Shown: positions 6,901-14,894, numbered from the stretch's first letter. The stretch: 25,379 nt of DNA from Alphaproteobacteria bacterium (GCA_900767645.1 CAAFZY010000031.1:1-25379); one strand, 5' to 3'. Program-made: numbers and translations. The notes: a model not told the origin generated them from the sequence alone.

Positions 6901-7815
6901 ATGATGCCTAAAAAAATTTTAGTATTATCCGGCGGGTTTTCAGCCGAACGCGAGGTTAGTGCGGTAAGCGGAAAGGGCGTGGCGCAAGCCTTGCGAGAGT
7001 GCGGATATGATGTTGTTGAGCATGATTTAACATCTGCTTATAAGCTGCTTGAAGCGCTTCAGGCGGAAAAGCCCGACGCTGTATTTAACGCTTTGCACGG
7101 AAATTGGGGCGAAGACGGTGAGATTCAGGGATTTTTGGATATGTTGCAAATTCCGTACACACATTCAGGTTTGGCGGCGTCATTTTTGGGTATGAATAAA
7201 TTGCTTACCAAAGAAATTTGCCGGTTAAACGGAATTAAAACCGCCGATTATCAAACTTTGACTTACGGCGAATTTAAAAAGCGCGGGACTGGCATGGATT
7301 TTCCGTACGTGTTAAAGCCGCAAAGCGATGGTTCAAGCGTGGGTGTTTTTATTGTTAAAAACAAAAAAGACGAAAGCAAAGTTTGTTACGATGACGATGC
7401 GTGCGAATTGCTTGCGGAAAAATATATCGCCGGTAAAGAAATTACGGTGGCGGTGATTGACGGCAAGGCTTGCGGAGTGACGGAGTTGCGTCCGCAAACC
7501 GGATTTTATGATTATAACGCCAAATACTCTAACGGGGCGACCATGCATATTTTGCCGGCTGAAATTGATGAGCGCGCCGCAAAAACCGCAATGGAATATG
7601 CGGAAAAGATTCATCGGCTTTTGGGGTGCAATGCCGTTTCGCGCTCTGATTTCAGATATAATGATAAAGACGGCGTGGTGTTTTTGGAAATTAATACCAA
7701 CCCCGGAATGACGCCGCTTTCATTAGTGCCGGAACAAGCCGAATATGTGGGAATTTCGTATCAGGAGCTATGCAAAAAATTAGTGGAGAATGCGGCGTGT
7801 CGGAAAATAAAGTAA
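6901..7815 (+). CDS. ddl: D-alanine--D-alanine ligase
   Basis: Cytoplasmic ATP-grasp enzyme that joins two D-alanines for peptidoglycan precursor synthesis; 304 aa, normal length. Conserved segments are SAEREVSAVSG, LHGNWGEDGEIQGFLDML, YVLKPQSDGSSVGVF (ATP lid region), and EINTNPGMTPLSLVPEQA (metal and D-Ala binding). Two adjacent ATG codons (6901 and 6904) are possible; the AAAGGA site at 6891-6896 is better spaced for the second. A TATACT at 6865-6870 is a plausible -10 without a clear -35. In many proteobacteria ddl sits in the mur/fts cluster; here it overlaps miaA instead. Confidence 0.95.
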   Translation: MMPKKILVLSGGFSAEREVSAVSGKGVAQALRECGYDVVEHDLTSAYKLLEALQAEKPDAVFNALHGNWGEDGEIQGFLDMLQIPYTHSGLAASFLGMNKLLTKEICRLNGIKTADYQTLTYGEFKKRGTGMDFPYVLKPQSDGSSVGVFIVKNKKDESKVCYDDDACELLAEKYIAGKEITVAVIDGKACGVTELRPQTGFYDYNAKYSNGATMHILPAEIDERAAKTAMEYAEKIHRLLGCNAVSRSDFRYNDKDGVVFLEINTNPGMTPLSLVPEQAEYVGISYQELCKKLVENAACRKIK

Positions 7816-8714
7816 TTGTAATTGCGGGGCCGACTGCTTCCGGTAAATCGGCGCTTGCGGTTGACGCGGCAAAGTTTTTGCATGGCGCGGTGGTAAACGC
7901 CGATTCAATGCAGGTTTATAAATATATGCCGATAATTTCAGCTTGCCCAGATGAAACGGAACGGCAGAGTGTGCCGCATTACTTGTTTGAAATTTATGAG
8001 CCGCAGGTGCGGGGTAATGTGGTTGATTGGCTTAACCGCGCCGCGGAAGTTATAAAGCAGCTGTGGAATGAGGGAAAAACGCCGGTGGTGGTCGGCGGAA
8101 CCGGCTTGTATTTGGATAACTTGATTAACGGCACCACCCCGATACCGGAAACTCCGGCTGATATTCGCGAACAAGTGGCTGAAATTATAAAGCAGCACGG
8201 CAATTTGCATTTGTATTATTTGTTAAAGGAAGTTGACCCTGAAGCCGCTAAAAGGCTCAGCATTAATGATTCTACCCGTTTGCGGCGCGCGTATGAAGTT
8301 TGGCTTCATACCGGCAGAGCGTTAAGCGAGTGGCATAAGATACCGCTGATAAAAAAACTTCCGGAAGCAAAATTTACAGTGATTAAAATCTGTCCGCCGG
8401 TTGCGGAATTGGACGAGCGTTGTTATTTGCGCTTTGATAAAATGATAAATCAAGGCGCGCTTAAAGAAATTGAATATTTGGCAAAACTTAATTTAAATGC
8501 TGATTTGCCGGCAATGAAAGCTTTGGGCGTACCGGAGCTGTTGGCGTTTGTGAAAGGGGAATGCTCGCTTGACGAGGCAATCGCCGAGGCTAAATTGCAT
8601 ACCCGCCAATACGCCAAACGGCAACGTACATGGTTTAATAATAAGCTGAAAGCCGATTTTGAACTTAAACACTGCTATGCCGGCGATTTTGTCGAAGTTA
8701 AGAGTTGGTTGTAA
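7797..8714 (+). CDS. miaA: tRNA dimethylallyltransferase
   Basis: MiaA adds the dimethylallyl group to A37 of tRNAs reading UNN codons. The product is 305 aa. Motifs are the P-loop GPTASGKS (residues 11-18), NADSMQVYK, VGGTGLYLDNLI, RLRRAYEVWLHTGRALS and the C-terminal TRQYAKRQRTWF. An in-frame ATG at 7770 has a ribosome site only 2 bases away. The GTG at 7797 has GGAGA 7 bases upstream and gives the usual short MiaA N-terminus, so it is preferred. The gene overlaps the end of ddl by 19 bases, pointing to translational coupling. Confidence 0.95.
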   Translation: MSENKVIVIAGPTASGKSALAVDAAKFLHGAVVNADSMQVYKYMPIISACPDETERQSVPHYLFEIYEPQVRGNVVDWLNRAAEVIKQLWNEGKTPVVVGGTGLYLDNLINGTTPIPETPADIREQVAEIIKQHGNLHLYYLLKEVDPEAAKRLSINDSTRLRRAYEVWLHTGRALSEWHKIPLIKKLPEAKFTVIKICPPVAELDERCYLRFDKMINQGALKEIEYLAKLNLNADLPAMKALGVPELLAFVKGECSLDEAIAEAKLHTRQYAKRQRTWFNNKLKADFELKHCYAGDFVEVKSWL

Positions 8715-8730
8715 AACTTTATGCTTTATA

Positions 8731-8763
8731 AAAAATCCGCCGAATTTTTATCGGCGGATTTTT
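8731..8763. terminator. Bidirectional rho-independent terminator
   Basis: AAAAATCCGCCGA (8731-8743) and TCGGCGGATTTTT (8751-8763) form a perfect 13-bp stem with a 7-base loop and T-tracts on both strands. It lies between convergent miaA and the broken cysteine-rich gene. Confidence 0.88.
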
Positions 8764-9156
8764 TTGTTGATGACATGTATTATAGTGCAAACTAAAAGCC
8801 TTGGCCTCCCATAATACAATACGATGGATCAACCTCGCCGCCAGCACAGCAACAGGTGTTGTCATGAGTATTATATTCGGTAGGGGATGCGGGGTGTCCT
8901 GTATAGCAGTTTCCTACGCGTTTACCATCATCAAAATATAAAGGCTCATTGATTAGATATCTTCCGACTTCAGTAGGTACATAATCCTGACACCAAGTAT
9001 AACAGGAGATTCTCCTGGAATAACACTTATCGCAATTGTCTTCACACCTTGAGTTTTCATAACATACTCTCAAAGAATCACCAAGATAAACATCAAATTC
9101 CTGATACACCTCACCTTTTTTTGATTCCAATCCATGGTCACTGCATGTTTTAGCGG

Positions 9157-9293
9157 TGCAAGTTCCGCGTAATTCATCGCCATAGTAGCAAGAGGTGTAA
9201 TTCCAACCTTCATCGCCACTGCTGCCACATGAGTCTACGGAAGTGAGATTTGCATTACCGGAACAAGGTCTTTCGGTACATTTACCACAGCCG
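9157..9293. repeat. Direct repeat, copy 2 (inside the cysteine-rich gene)
   Basis: This 137-base block is near-identical to 9634-9771. Offsets are 477 bases on the left of the frameshift and 478 on the right, so the two copies differ by one inserted base plus a few substitutions. 477 bases is exactly 159 codons, so the duplication arose in frame. It encodes the CSGNANLTSVDSC to YYGDELRGTC unit. Confidence 0.85.
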
Positions 9294-9633
9294 TTAGAGG
9301 ATGAGAAAATCCAGCCCGCGGCTCCTACTGAACCATTGCCGCAATCGTTGACACTTGTAATGTTTTCAGAATATCCGGCGGGGCAAGCAAATGTGCACTT
9401 GCCGCAAGGTTTGCCTGCAGAATAACCGGAAGAAGAATAAGTTTCACCGGCTTTACAGTCAGAAGCCGAAGAAATATCGGTTGAATATCCGTCCGGACAA
9501 GGAACAGGCGTGCAGTTGTAACACTTGTCATCACCGGAATAATAAGTGTTTTGCGGCGCACCGGTTAAAACCGAGGTGTATCCGAGCCTGCATGCAGGGT
9601 TTACAGTACTGCCGGCAGGGCAAGATTTTTTGT

Positions 9634-9771
9634 TGCAAGTTCCGCGCAATTCATCGCCGTAGTAGCCAAGAGGTGTAATTCCAACCTTCATCGCCACTGC
9701 TGCCACATGAGTCTACGGAAGTGAGATTTGCATTACCGGAGCAAGCGTTTTCGGTACATTTACCACAGCCG
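9634..9771. repeat. Direct repeat, copy 1, carrying the extra base
   Basis: This is the 138-base partner of 9157-9293. It contains the extra C (CC at 9666-9667 against C at 9189) that breaks the gene. The other differences are a handful of substitutions near the ends. Confidence 0.85.
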
Positions 9772-10235
9772 TCGGCGTCTTTGGGACCCAGAGTCCAACC
9801 GTTGGCGCCGGTATCACCGCATCCGTCAACCGATTTGGCATAGCCGGCGGCACAGGTGCGAAGCTCGCATTTGGTTCCGTCACTTGTTTTTTGGTAGCCG
9901 CTCTTGCAGCCGGTGAACTTTTTGTATGTGGCATCATCGGGGCAGTTTTGGCAAATGCCGTTTTCGGGGCAAGCGGTTAAGGGATAATCGGAGCAGTCGG
10001 GAGCAACATCGTCATTAAAAGCAACACAGATACTGTAATGTGTGTTGAACGGACAACGCAAATAATGTTTGCAGTTGGGGATGTTGGCGGCGCGGTAGCC
10101 GAGAGTTACACAGTCTGCTGCCCTGCTTGAAGAACAGGCTGACGATGTTCCGCTTTTGCAAGTTAAAGCCGCGGCATAATTAATATTTATGATAAAGAAT
10201 AAGGAAAATATTAGAATTGTGGCTTTGTGCATCAT

Positions 10236-10850
10236 AATAATGCTCCGATATAAATTAAATAAATATACCTTATTGTAAATTAAAGTTTTTGCATTTGTAA
10301 ATACATAATATTTGTTTTAATCTTAATTTAAATATGGACTGAATATATGAAAACGCCGTGTTGGAAAAAGGAAAAAATACCAACACGGCGCCAACGGATG
10401 TAAACAGCAGCTATGAATACTGTTCACAGCCATTTCACGGAAGCCTGCTTAAAGCAGGCAAAGGTGTTATGCATTCTTAGCCTTAAATCGACCGAAAAAT
10501 GCATAAATTGCAGAAACATAATAAATCGGTAAAAAACTGTATAGGGGCAAACAGTTTGTTTTAGTAAATGAAAAACGGTGGCAGATTTTACTGCGGCAGA
10601 TGTATAATGTTGCGTGCGATAATTATGCATCAGATTTCACCCGTATGAAATATTTTTTATATTATAATTTATATATAAAGTTATTTTTATGTTTTTGCAA
10701 CCATAAAATACATTTATGTTCATATTTTTACAGATAAAGATAATATTTTATAGTAATGATATGCTTTGCGTATATGAAGTGTTTGAAAACACTTGCTTTC
10801 AGATGATTTTCACTTAATATTAATTTGAGAAACTTTTTTGTGGAAAAATT
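10236..10850. other. 615-base gap without a convincing gene, rich in hairpins
   Basis: No credible ORF is present; the open frame at 10424-10630 lacks a ribosome site and family features. The gap holds several inverted repeats: CGCCGTGTTGG/CCAACACGGCG (10354-10364 with 10380-10390), GCCTGCTT/AAGCAGGC (10443-10459), TTATGCATT/AATGCATAA (10467-10475 with 10498-10506), AAACTGT/ACAGTTT (10534-10540 with 10551-10557) and ATTTCA/TGAAAT near 10634-10650. The first has a short T-run on the minus strand only. From about 10650 to 10760 the sequence is plain AT-rich. Near the right end is the promoter of the next gene. A structured non-coding RNA is possible but not shown. Confidence 0.5.
10793..10820 (+). 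promoter_or_regulatory. Promoter of the anchored protein at 10851
   Basis: TTGCTT (10793-10798), a 16-base spacer and TAATAT (10815-10820) make a fair sigma-70 promoter, with start near 10827 and a leader of about 24 bases. A small dyad GTGTTTGAAAACAC lies just upstream (10779-10792). Confidence 0.5.
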
Positions 10851-11564
10851 ATGTGTAATAAAAAATATTTGATTTTTGCAATGCTTATTTTGCTGTCGGG
10901 AGCATATTTTTTTGGTAAAATTCTGCTTATTCGGCAAATATACGGCATTGAAACAGAATCGACGATTGAGGCTCCGTTATATGAGCAAATTACTATGCTG
11001 CCGCAAGAATATCGCGAAAATGCACGCTTTGGAAAGTATGATGTGCTAATTAATTTCAGAGCCGAATATCAGGTGATTGGGCGCGCGGTTTATGTTGATG
11101 TTTATGACAACTCGTTTTATTTTGGTTTTAAAAGCAAGCAACAGGAGCTGAACGCTCTTTATAATGCGGTTTCACCGCTTGATATAAGTTTGTTTATAGG
11201 CGAAACGGCTCAAGACGGCAATTGGCAAAAAATTAAGGTGGGACATGAATATCGGGTGCTGACATGGCAGTGGCAACGTTCTGATAAGGTCACGGTTAAT
11301 ATGGATGAAATAAGCAACAGCCATGTGATACCGGCAAATACGGCGGTGAGGCGCGGTTTTGATACCATACGCAAAGGAGATATTGTTTATTTAAACGGCT
11401 TTTTGCTTGATTGGAATCCGTTGGGAGAATTTGAGGATATAAAATATAAAACCGCTTTGACCGCCGGCGAAATTGCTGATTTTAAAATCGGGGGCAGAAT
11501 TTCAGGTTTGTGCAGATACTTTTATGTAACAGAGCTTGCGGTTGGCGGCTATATGTTTAAATAA
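10851..11564 (+). CDS. Unknown membrane-anchored or exported protein, 237 aa
   Basis: An N-terminal hydrophobic segment (YLIFAMLILLSGAYFFGKILL, with a basic MCNKK start) would act as a signal anchor or signal peptide; the rest would lie in the periplasm. The C-terminal half has a run of alternating beta-type segments, including SNSHVIPANTAVRRGFDTI and then KGDIVYLNGFLLDW, which read like a small beta-barrel or OB-like fold; that is inference. No catalytic motif is recognised. The gene has its own promoter and a hairpin after its stop. Confidence 0.6.
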   Translation: MCNKKYLIFAMLILLSGAYFFGKILLIRQIYGIETESTIEAPLYEQITMLPQEYRENARFGKYDVLINFRAEYQVIGRAVYVDVYDNSFYFGFKSKQQELNALYNAVSPLDISLFIGETAQDGNWQKIKVGHEYRVLTWQWQRSDKVTVNMDEISNSHVIPANTAVRRGFDTIRKGDIVYLNGFLLDWNPLGEFEDIKYKTALTAGEIADFKIGGRISGLCRYFYVTELAVGGYMFK

Positions 11565-11569
11565 AAGAA

Positions 11570-11601
11570 AAGCCGAAGACAGGTTAGAAGGTCTTCGGCT
11601 T
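11570..11601 (+). terminator. Hairpin terminator (weak T-run)
   Basis: AAGCCGAAGAC (11570-11580) and GTCTTCGGCTT (11591-11601) form a perfect 11-bp stem. The tract after it (GAGTTTTAG) is only a weak T-run. Confidence 0.65.
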
Positions 11602-11702
11602 GAGTTTTAGGTTAGGTTTGATTTGTTGAACCTTAATAAAAACTAGATGAAAGTGTAAAAGCGCACTGAGAAATTTTTTCACAGGTCCATAGGTTGATTT
11701 AT

Positions 11703-12077
11703 TCAGCTTAAAAGCAATAATGCTCCGGCTGCCACTCCAATCGGAATGTAAATAGTTTCATTTTCAGAGAACCCTGTAAAAATGCAGAACCCGATTCCGG
11801 TAACAAGAACGGGAATCGTTGCCCAAGCAGGATTAATCGGCAGAGCCCAGCATAAGTCAAGCACCAATAAATAAGCGCCGGCGAGCATGGCTAACCGTTT
11901 TCTGATGTTGTTTTTATCGTTGAAATACGCAACATTAATAGTCGCAAGCGTTAAAGTAACCCAGAAAACCCATGGTTGATTGTTCCACATATTGGGCAAA
12001 TTTACAAATATCATTATGGCAATTACATAAAGTAAAATAGCAATTATGTATTGTCGGTTATTTTTAAGAAATTCCAT
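11703..12077 (-). CDS. Small unknown integral membrane protein, 124 aa
   Basis: Four or five hydrophobic segments span most of the length: YIIAILLYVIAIMIFVNL, WVFWVTLTLATINVAYF, LAMLAGAYLLVLDLCWAL, TIPVLVTGIGFCIFTGF and a short C-terminal one. Charged loops such as NDKNNIRKR lie between them. An in-frame TTG at 12128 overlaps the spacer of the gene's own promoter and lies upstream of the predicted transcription start, so ATG 12077 is used, although no good Shine-Dalgarno precedes it. The family is not recognised. It is divergent from the small gene pair at 12202. Confidence 0.6.
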   Translation of the reverse strand: MEFLKNNRQYIIAILLYVIAIMIFVNLPNMWNNQPWVFWVTLTLATINVAYFNDKNNIRKRLAMLAGAYLLVLDLCWALPINPAWATIPVLVTGIGFCIFTGFSENETIYIPIGVAAGALLLLS

Positions 12078-12116
12078 AATTATAAAAAGTTGGTTAATAA
12101 TTTGTTTTACGGGCGG

Positions 12117-12145
12117 AGTATATGCCAATAAATTTTAATAAGCAA
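12117..12145 (-). promoter_or_regulatory. Promoter of the small membrane protein
   Basis: In the leftward sense TTGCTT (plus 12140-12145), a 17-base spacer and TATACT (plus 12117-12122). The start is near 12110. It stands back-to-back with the rightward promoter at 12154, with 8 bases between the two -35 boxes. Confidence 0.6.
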
Positions 12146-12153
12146 GATAAAAT

Positions 12154-12182
12154 TTGACAAAAAATAAAAAATACCATATATT
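12154..12182 (+). promoter_or_regulatory. Promoter of the basic/acidic gene pair
   Basis: A perfect TTGACA (12154-12159), a 17-base spacer and TATATT (12177-12182). The start near 12189 lies just before the GGAGGGTGA ribosome site, so the leader is about 12 bases. This excludes the longer frame that opens at 12154. Confidence 0.75.
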
Positions 12183-12201
12183 TTTAATAACGGAGGGTGA
12201 C

Positions 12202-12450
12202 ATGAATTGGAAAAAAGTTACTAAAAAAACAGCCGGAGCGGCGTTGATTACCGCGGGAGTGGCGGCAAAACTTGCAAAATGGGGCTTGAGCGCCTCTGAT
12301 GTGGTGCTGAGCGGCGCCGTTAATCTGGCGGATAGCTTTGTTTCAGCGCCTAAACTCGGAATCGGCAAGGCGGCGTTTTCAGCCGTGCAGAAAGGCGTTT
12401 CTGATTTAGAAAAAAATTTAATGAAAAAAGGTAAAGAGTGGGTTAAATAA
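12202..12450 (+). CDS. Small basic, Ala/Gly-rich amphipathic protein, 82 aa
   Basis: ATG 12202 follows GGAGG (12192-12196 region) at good spacing. The product is strongly basic, with about a dozen lysines and few acids. It has a hydrophobic Ala/Gly-rich middle (AGAALITAGVAAKLAKWGLS) and a lysine-rich C-terminus (KKGKEWVK). No signal peptide is clear; it could sit on or in a membrane as amphipathic helices. Its stop overlaps the start of the next gene (TAATG), so the two are translationally coupled. The family is not recognised. The arrangement recalls small toxin/partner pairs, but nothing in the sequence proves that. Confidence 0.65.
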   Translation: MNWKKVTKKTAGAALITAGVAAKLAKWGLSASDVVLSGAVNLADSFVSAPKLGIGKAAFSAVQKGVSDLEKNLMKKGKEWVK

Positions 12451-12758
12451 TGCAACACGAAAATGATTACAGTGTGATTATTACCAATGAAGGGCCTTTG
12501 GTGTTTATAATTAAGGCGCGCGATACCGAGCCGGAATCGCCGTTTTTGCTTTATGACGGCGGTAATCACGCCACTTTTTACCGTGGCGAACATGAAACCG
12601 TTTTATTTGATTTTTTAAATGAACAGGTTGTTCCTATTTTGCAAAAGGCCGAATCGATAGTGGTATTTGAAGTCGATGATAAAATTGAAGATATTTCGCG
12701 CGATTATACGGCCGGAGTTAAACATATTAAAAAGAATGTTTTTACTGACGGATTGTAA
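12450..12758 (+). CDS. Small acidic protein, 102 aa, coupled to the upstream basic protein
   Basis: It starts at the TAATG overlap with the preceding gene. The product is soluble and acidic (ARDTEPESPFLLYD, VVFEVDDKIEDISRDY) with predicted beta strands at the start (YSVIITNEGPLVFIIKA) and a helix in the middle. It has no membrane segment and no known motif. Its charge is opposite to that of its 82-aa neighbour, which suggests, but does not prove, that the two bind each other. A strong terminator follows. Confidence 0.65.
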   Translation: MQHENDYSVIITNEGPLVFIIKARDTEPESPFLLYDGGNHATFYRGEHETVLFDFLNEQVVPILQKAESIVVFEVDDKIEDISRDYTAGVKHIKKNVFTDGL

Positions 12759-12774
12759 ACCGTGGCAATGCAAT

Positions 12775-12801
12775 AAAAAATCCCCTTGCGGGGATTTTTT
12801 T
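12775..12801 (+). terminator. Rho-independent terminator of the small gene pair
   Basis: AAAAAATCCCC (12775-12785), loop TTGC, and GGGGATTTTTTT (12790-12801) form a compact perfect stem. The A-tract also makes it usable by the convergent gene ending at 12806, although it would then act immediately after that stop. Confidence 0.88.
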
Positions 12802-12805
12802 ATGC

Positions 12806-14155
12806 TTAGCGCTGTTTGGTATATCTTTGCAACGGGCAGTTTATTTTTCCGGAGGGGGGGGTATTTTGGTTGCCGGTAAGCTCATCTAATTTTTTAATTC
12901 CGTCAATATTGTTATGCGCGCTGTATATCGGGCGCAGATAGTGCGCAATTTTATTTAACAGCAAAGTTTTTTGCGGTTTGATAATTTTACGGGAAGATGT
13001 GGTTTCTTGCAAAGCGCGCTCCAAATAATCTTGCTTGTAGTCTGTGCTTTTGCCGGCAATTTCAAGCAAGGTGTTCACTCTTTCTTCGCCTTTTAAATAT
13101 TTCAGGGCTAAGTCGGTTTTGGTTTGTACCCATTCTTCATAATTGCCTTGTTGTTGCTGAAGTTTGGCAACGTTTTTCAATACATTGATTTTTTCAGGCT
13201 TTTGCGCGTATTGCAAAGATTGTTTGTAATAAAATTCGGCGCGTTGCAGTTTTTCGGCGTTTTTATCATGCCGCATGGCATTGGTAACAAAACCGGCAAC
13301 CGGTTTGTAATCTTTTAAATAACTTTGCGCCAAAGCGGTGTTGATTTTGTATAAGTCCGAAGGAATGTCGGTTTCGGACAAGGCGCGGCGATAGGCGGCG
13401 CGTATAAAACTTTGGTCCTTAAACGAATCGCCCAAACGGTTGACGCAATAGTTAATTTTTTTGTAGTCGGATGTGTATTCCAAAACCTTTTTTAAGCATT
13501 CTTTTTCAGAACTGTTTTCGTCCGGATCATAATGCTCATTTTCAAGCAGAATAGCGCGGTGCATCATGGATATGTTGTAATATCCGGCGGCGCGTTGTTC
13601 AAAATGAAGAGAATCGGCAATGTCTTCAAAGCGCTCTTCAATTAAGTTTACCTGATACGAGGTGGTTGCCTTTCGGCTGGTTCCGGTTAAAAAGCGATTG
13701 ATGTCGCCTTGAATGCGGCACATTTCAACCGCATTTTGCATTTCAGGCACCATAGCGTAATGGTTATAAATAATGTCAATGTCTTCAGTGGTTAATTCCG
13801 CCAAAGCTTCTTCAGGTTTATATTCCGGCAGGTTTGTCAAATGCAACAATAAACTGTATGCCTCGGTTAAGTCTTCATCAAGGGCTTTATTGATAATGTT
13901 TTGCGCGCCATAAGTTAAGCAGGCGGCTTGAAAAGTTTCGTCGTTGGCAGAAAATTGCACGGTTGCATTATCGTTGATAGTGCCGTAAGGAAGCATGGAA
14001 ATAATAAATTCTTGTTTTTCCGGACTGTTAATATAGTATTTTAAAATATTTTGCGTTGCGTTTTCACGCGAGGCCAGCGGAATCCGCGCAACGGCGACTG
14101 ACTTTATCGGCTTGCCTTGGGCATTGACAAGCTGCGTGTTTTCATTATCAGACAT
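12806..14155 (-). CDS. Unknown 449-aa helical-repeat (TPR-like) protein
   Basis: Cytosolic-looking protein with no signal peptide. Much of the chain is alternating helices with TPR-like spacing, for example AEFYYKQSLQYAQKPEKINV then LKNVAKLQQQQGNYEEWVQT, and ALSETDIPSDLYKINTALAQ, so a scaffold role is plausible. That is inference from pattern. ATG 14155 has AAGGAG at good spacing. The last 20 codons contain a run of eight C (plus-strand G-run 12854-12861) coding TPPS; slippage there would change only the final ~17 residues. No neighbour explains its function. Confidence 0.65.
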   Translation of the reverse strand: MSDNENTQLVNAQGKPIKSVAVARIPLASRENATQNILKYYINSPEKQEFIISMLPYGTINDNATVQFSANDETFQAACLTYGAQNIINKALDEDLTEAYSLLLHLTNLPEYKPEEALAELTTEDIDIIYNHYAMVPEMQNAVEMCRIQGDINRFLTGTSRKATTSYQVNLIEERFEDIADSLHFEQRAAGYYNISMMHRAILLENEHYDPDENSSEKECLKKVLEYTSDYKKINYCVNRLGDSFKDQSFIRAAYRRALSETDIPSDLYKINTALAQSYLKDYKPVAGFVTNAMRHDKNAEKLQRAEFYYKQSLQYAQKPEKINVLKNVAKLQQQQGNYEEWVQTKTDLALKYLKGEERVNTLLEIAGKSTDYKQDYLERALQETTSSRKIIKPQKTLLLNKIAHYLRPIYSAHNNIDGIKKLDELTGNQNTPPSGKINCPLQRYTKQR

Positions 14156-14224
14156 TAATATACTCCTTGCTTGATTTTTTATTTATTTTGCGTTTTTTGT
14201 GTACATTTGTCAATAATTTTGTTT

Positions 14225-14247
14225 AAAAAACCGCCATGGCGGCGGTT
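14225..14247 (-). terminator. Terminator of the ferritin-like gene
   Basis: AACCGCC (14229-14235) and GGCGGTT (14241-14247) pair. Read leftward, the stem is followed by a T6 run (plus A-tract 14225-14230), 30 bases past the ferritin stop. Confidence 0.75.
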
Positions 14248-14278
14248 AATAAAGTCAGTTTGAAAAATAAGTGAAAAA

Positions 14279-14770
14279 TTATTTTGCGGCAATGGCAAAA
14301 TCGGCCAAAAAATCTTCCATTTCCTGCTCATGTTCAAGTTCTTCTTTAAGAATATGGCGGGATATATGAAAAGTTTGATGGTCTTTGCCGAAACACATAT
14401 TACAAATTTCTTGATAACGATTTATGGCGCAGCGCTCTGAAGCCAAATTTTGCGTAACTAAAGTTTTGGTGTCGGGTTTTTGCGGCGCATCATATTTACA
14501 ATGCGCATATTTGCTCCAATCATCAGGATTTAAGAGCGGGGTTCCGCCCAATTGCAATATGCGTTCGGCAAGCATTGAAGCATGTTTTAGCTCTTGCTCG
14601 GCATGTTCGTGAAATTCATGCGCGACTGATGGACGCAGCATTCCGACCGCAACTTCGGCGCCAATCCAATATTGATAATAAGCAAGCCATTCTTCGGCAT
14701 AAGCCTGATTTAATATCTCAAGTAAATCTTTAACATTTACGCCCGCAATTTTTTGAGCCATTTCTCCCAT
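14279..14770 (-). CDS. Ferritin-like diiron protein (bacterioferritin/Dps-like group)
   Basis: 163 aa, likely an iron-storing or peroxide-detoxifying cage protein in the cytosol. The four-helix diiron set is visible: E26/E27 in AYAEEWLAYYQYW, E60-x2-H63 in HEHAEQELKHA, E112 in ASERCAINRYQEI, and E144-x2-H147 in LKEELEHEQEM. Cysteines at 91, 114, 123 and 126 are unusual for classical bacterioferritin. They may place it nearer the Dps-like (DPSL/thioferritin) branch, which carries cysteines near its metal site; this assignment is tentative. ATG 14770 has AAAGGA 8 bases upstream; a later in-frame ATG (residue 4) is possible. It is transcribed alone. Confidence 0.82.
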   Translation of the reverse strand: MGEMAQKIAGVNVKDLLEILNQAYAEEWLAYYQYWIGAEVAVGMLRPSVAHEFHEHAEQELKHASMLAERILQLGGTPLLNPDDWSKYAHCKYDAPQKPDTKTLVTQNLASERCAINRYQEICNMCFGKDHQTFHISRHILKEELEHEQEMEDFLADFAIAAK

Positions 14771-14894
14771 GACGAAATCCTTTCATATATTAATGTTGTT
14801 GCCTTCGTTTTAAATAATTGCGCGCTCAAGAAAATCAATGCCGCAAAAATAATTTTTACGAGTATTTAAGTTTTTGTGATTATACTTTATTTAT

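Larger units (their letters stand above)
8792..10235 (-). pseudogene. Cysteine-rich exported protein gene, split by a one-base frameshift
   Basis: The reading frame begins at ATG 10235 (GGAG 7 bases upstream) with a signal peptide (MMHKATILIFSLFFIININYAAA). It continues through cysteine-rich units until it hits a stop at 9651. The downstream frame, to 8792, continues the same protein. Plus-strand 9666-9667 reads CC, where the duplicated copy at 9189 reads a single C. Removing one base restores SCYYGDELRGTC exactly as in that copy and gives one protein of about 480 aa. Units follow the pattern C-x2-GY-x5-S-x2-DC, then G-x2-GW, then GCGKC. The DYPLTACPENGICQNC module matches the intact paralogue at 1218-2381. 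It could be a true pseudogene, a phase-variable gene or an assembly error. The methionine at 9706 is an out-of-frame artefact. Confidence 0.75.

Noticed and set aside
8792..9773. CRISPR-like or tandem repeat array
   Set aside because: The repeats are two copies of coding sequence for a cysteine-rich module, with no regular spacers.
10424..10630. Leftward 68-codon ORF in the large gap
   Set aside because: No ribosome site, no family pattern, and it runs through several hairpins; better read as structured non-coding sequence.
12078..12128. TTG start for the small membrane protein
   Set aside because: It lies in the spacer of the gene's promoter, upstream of the transcription start.
12154..12201. 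Longer N-terminus for the 82-aa basic protein
   Set aside because: The extension covers the -35 and -10 of its own promoter; ATG 12202 has a strong ribosome site.
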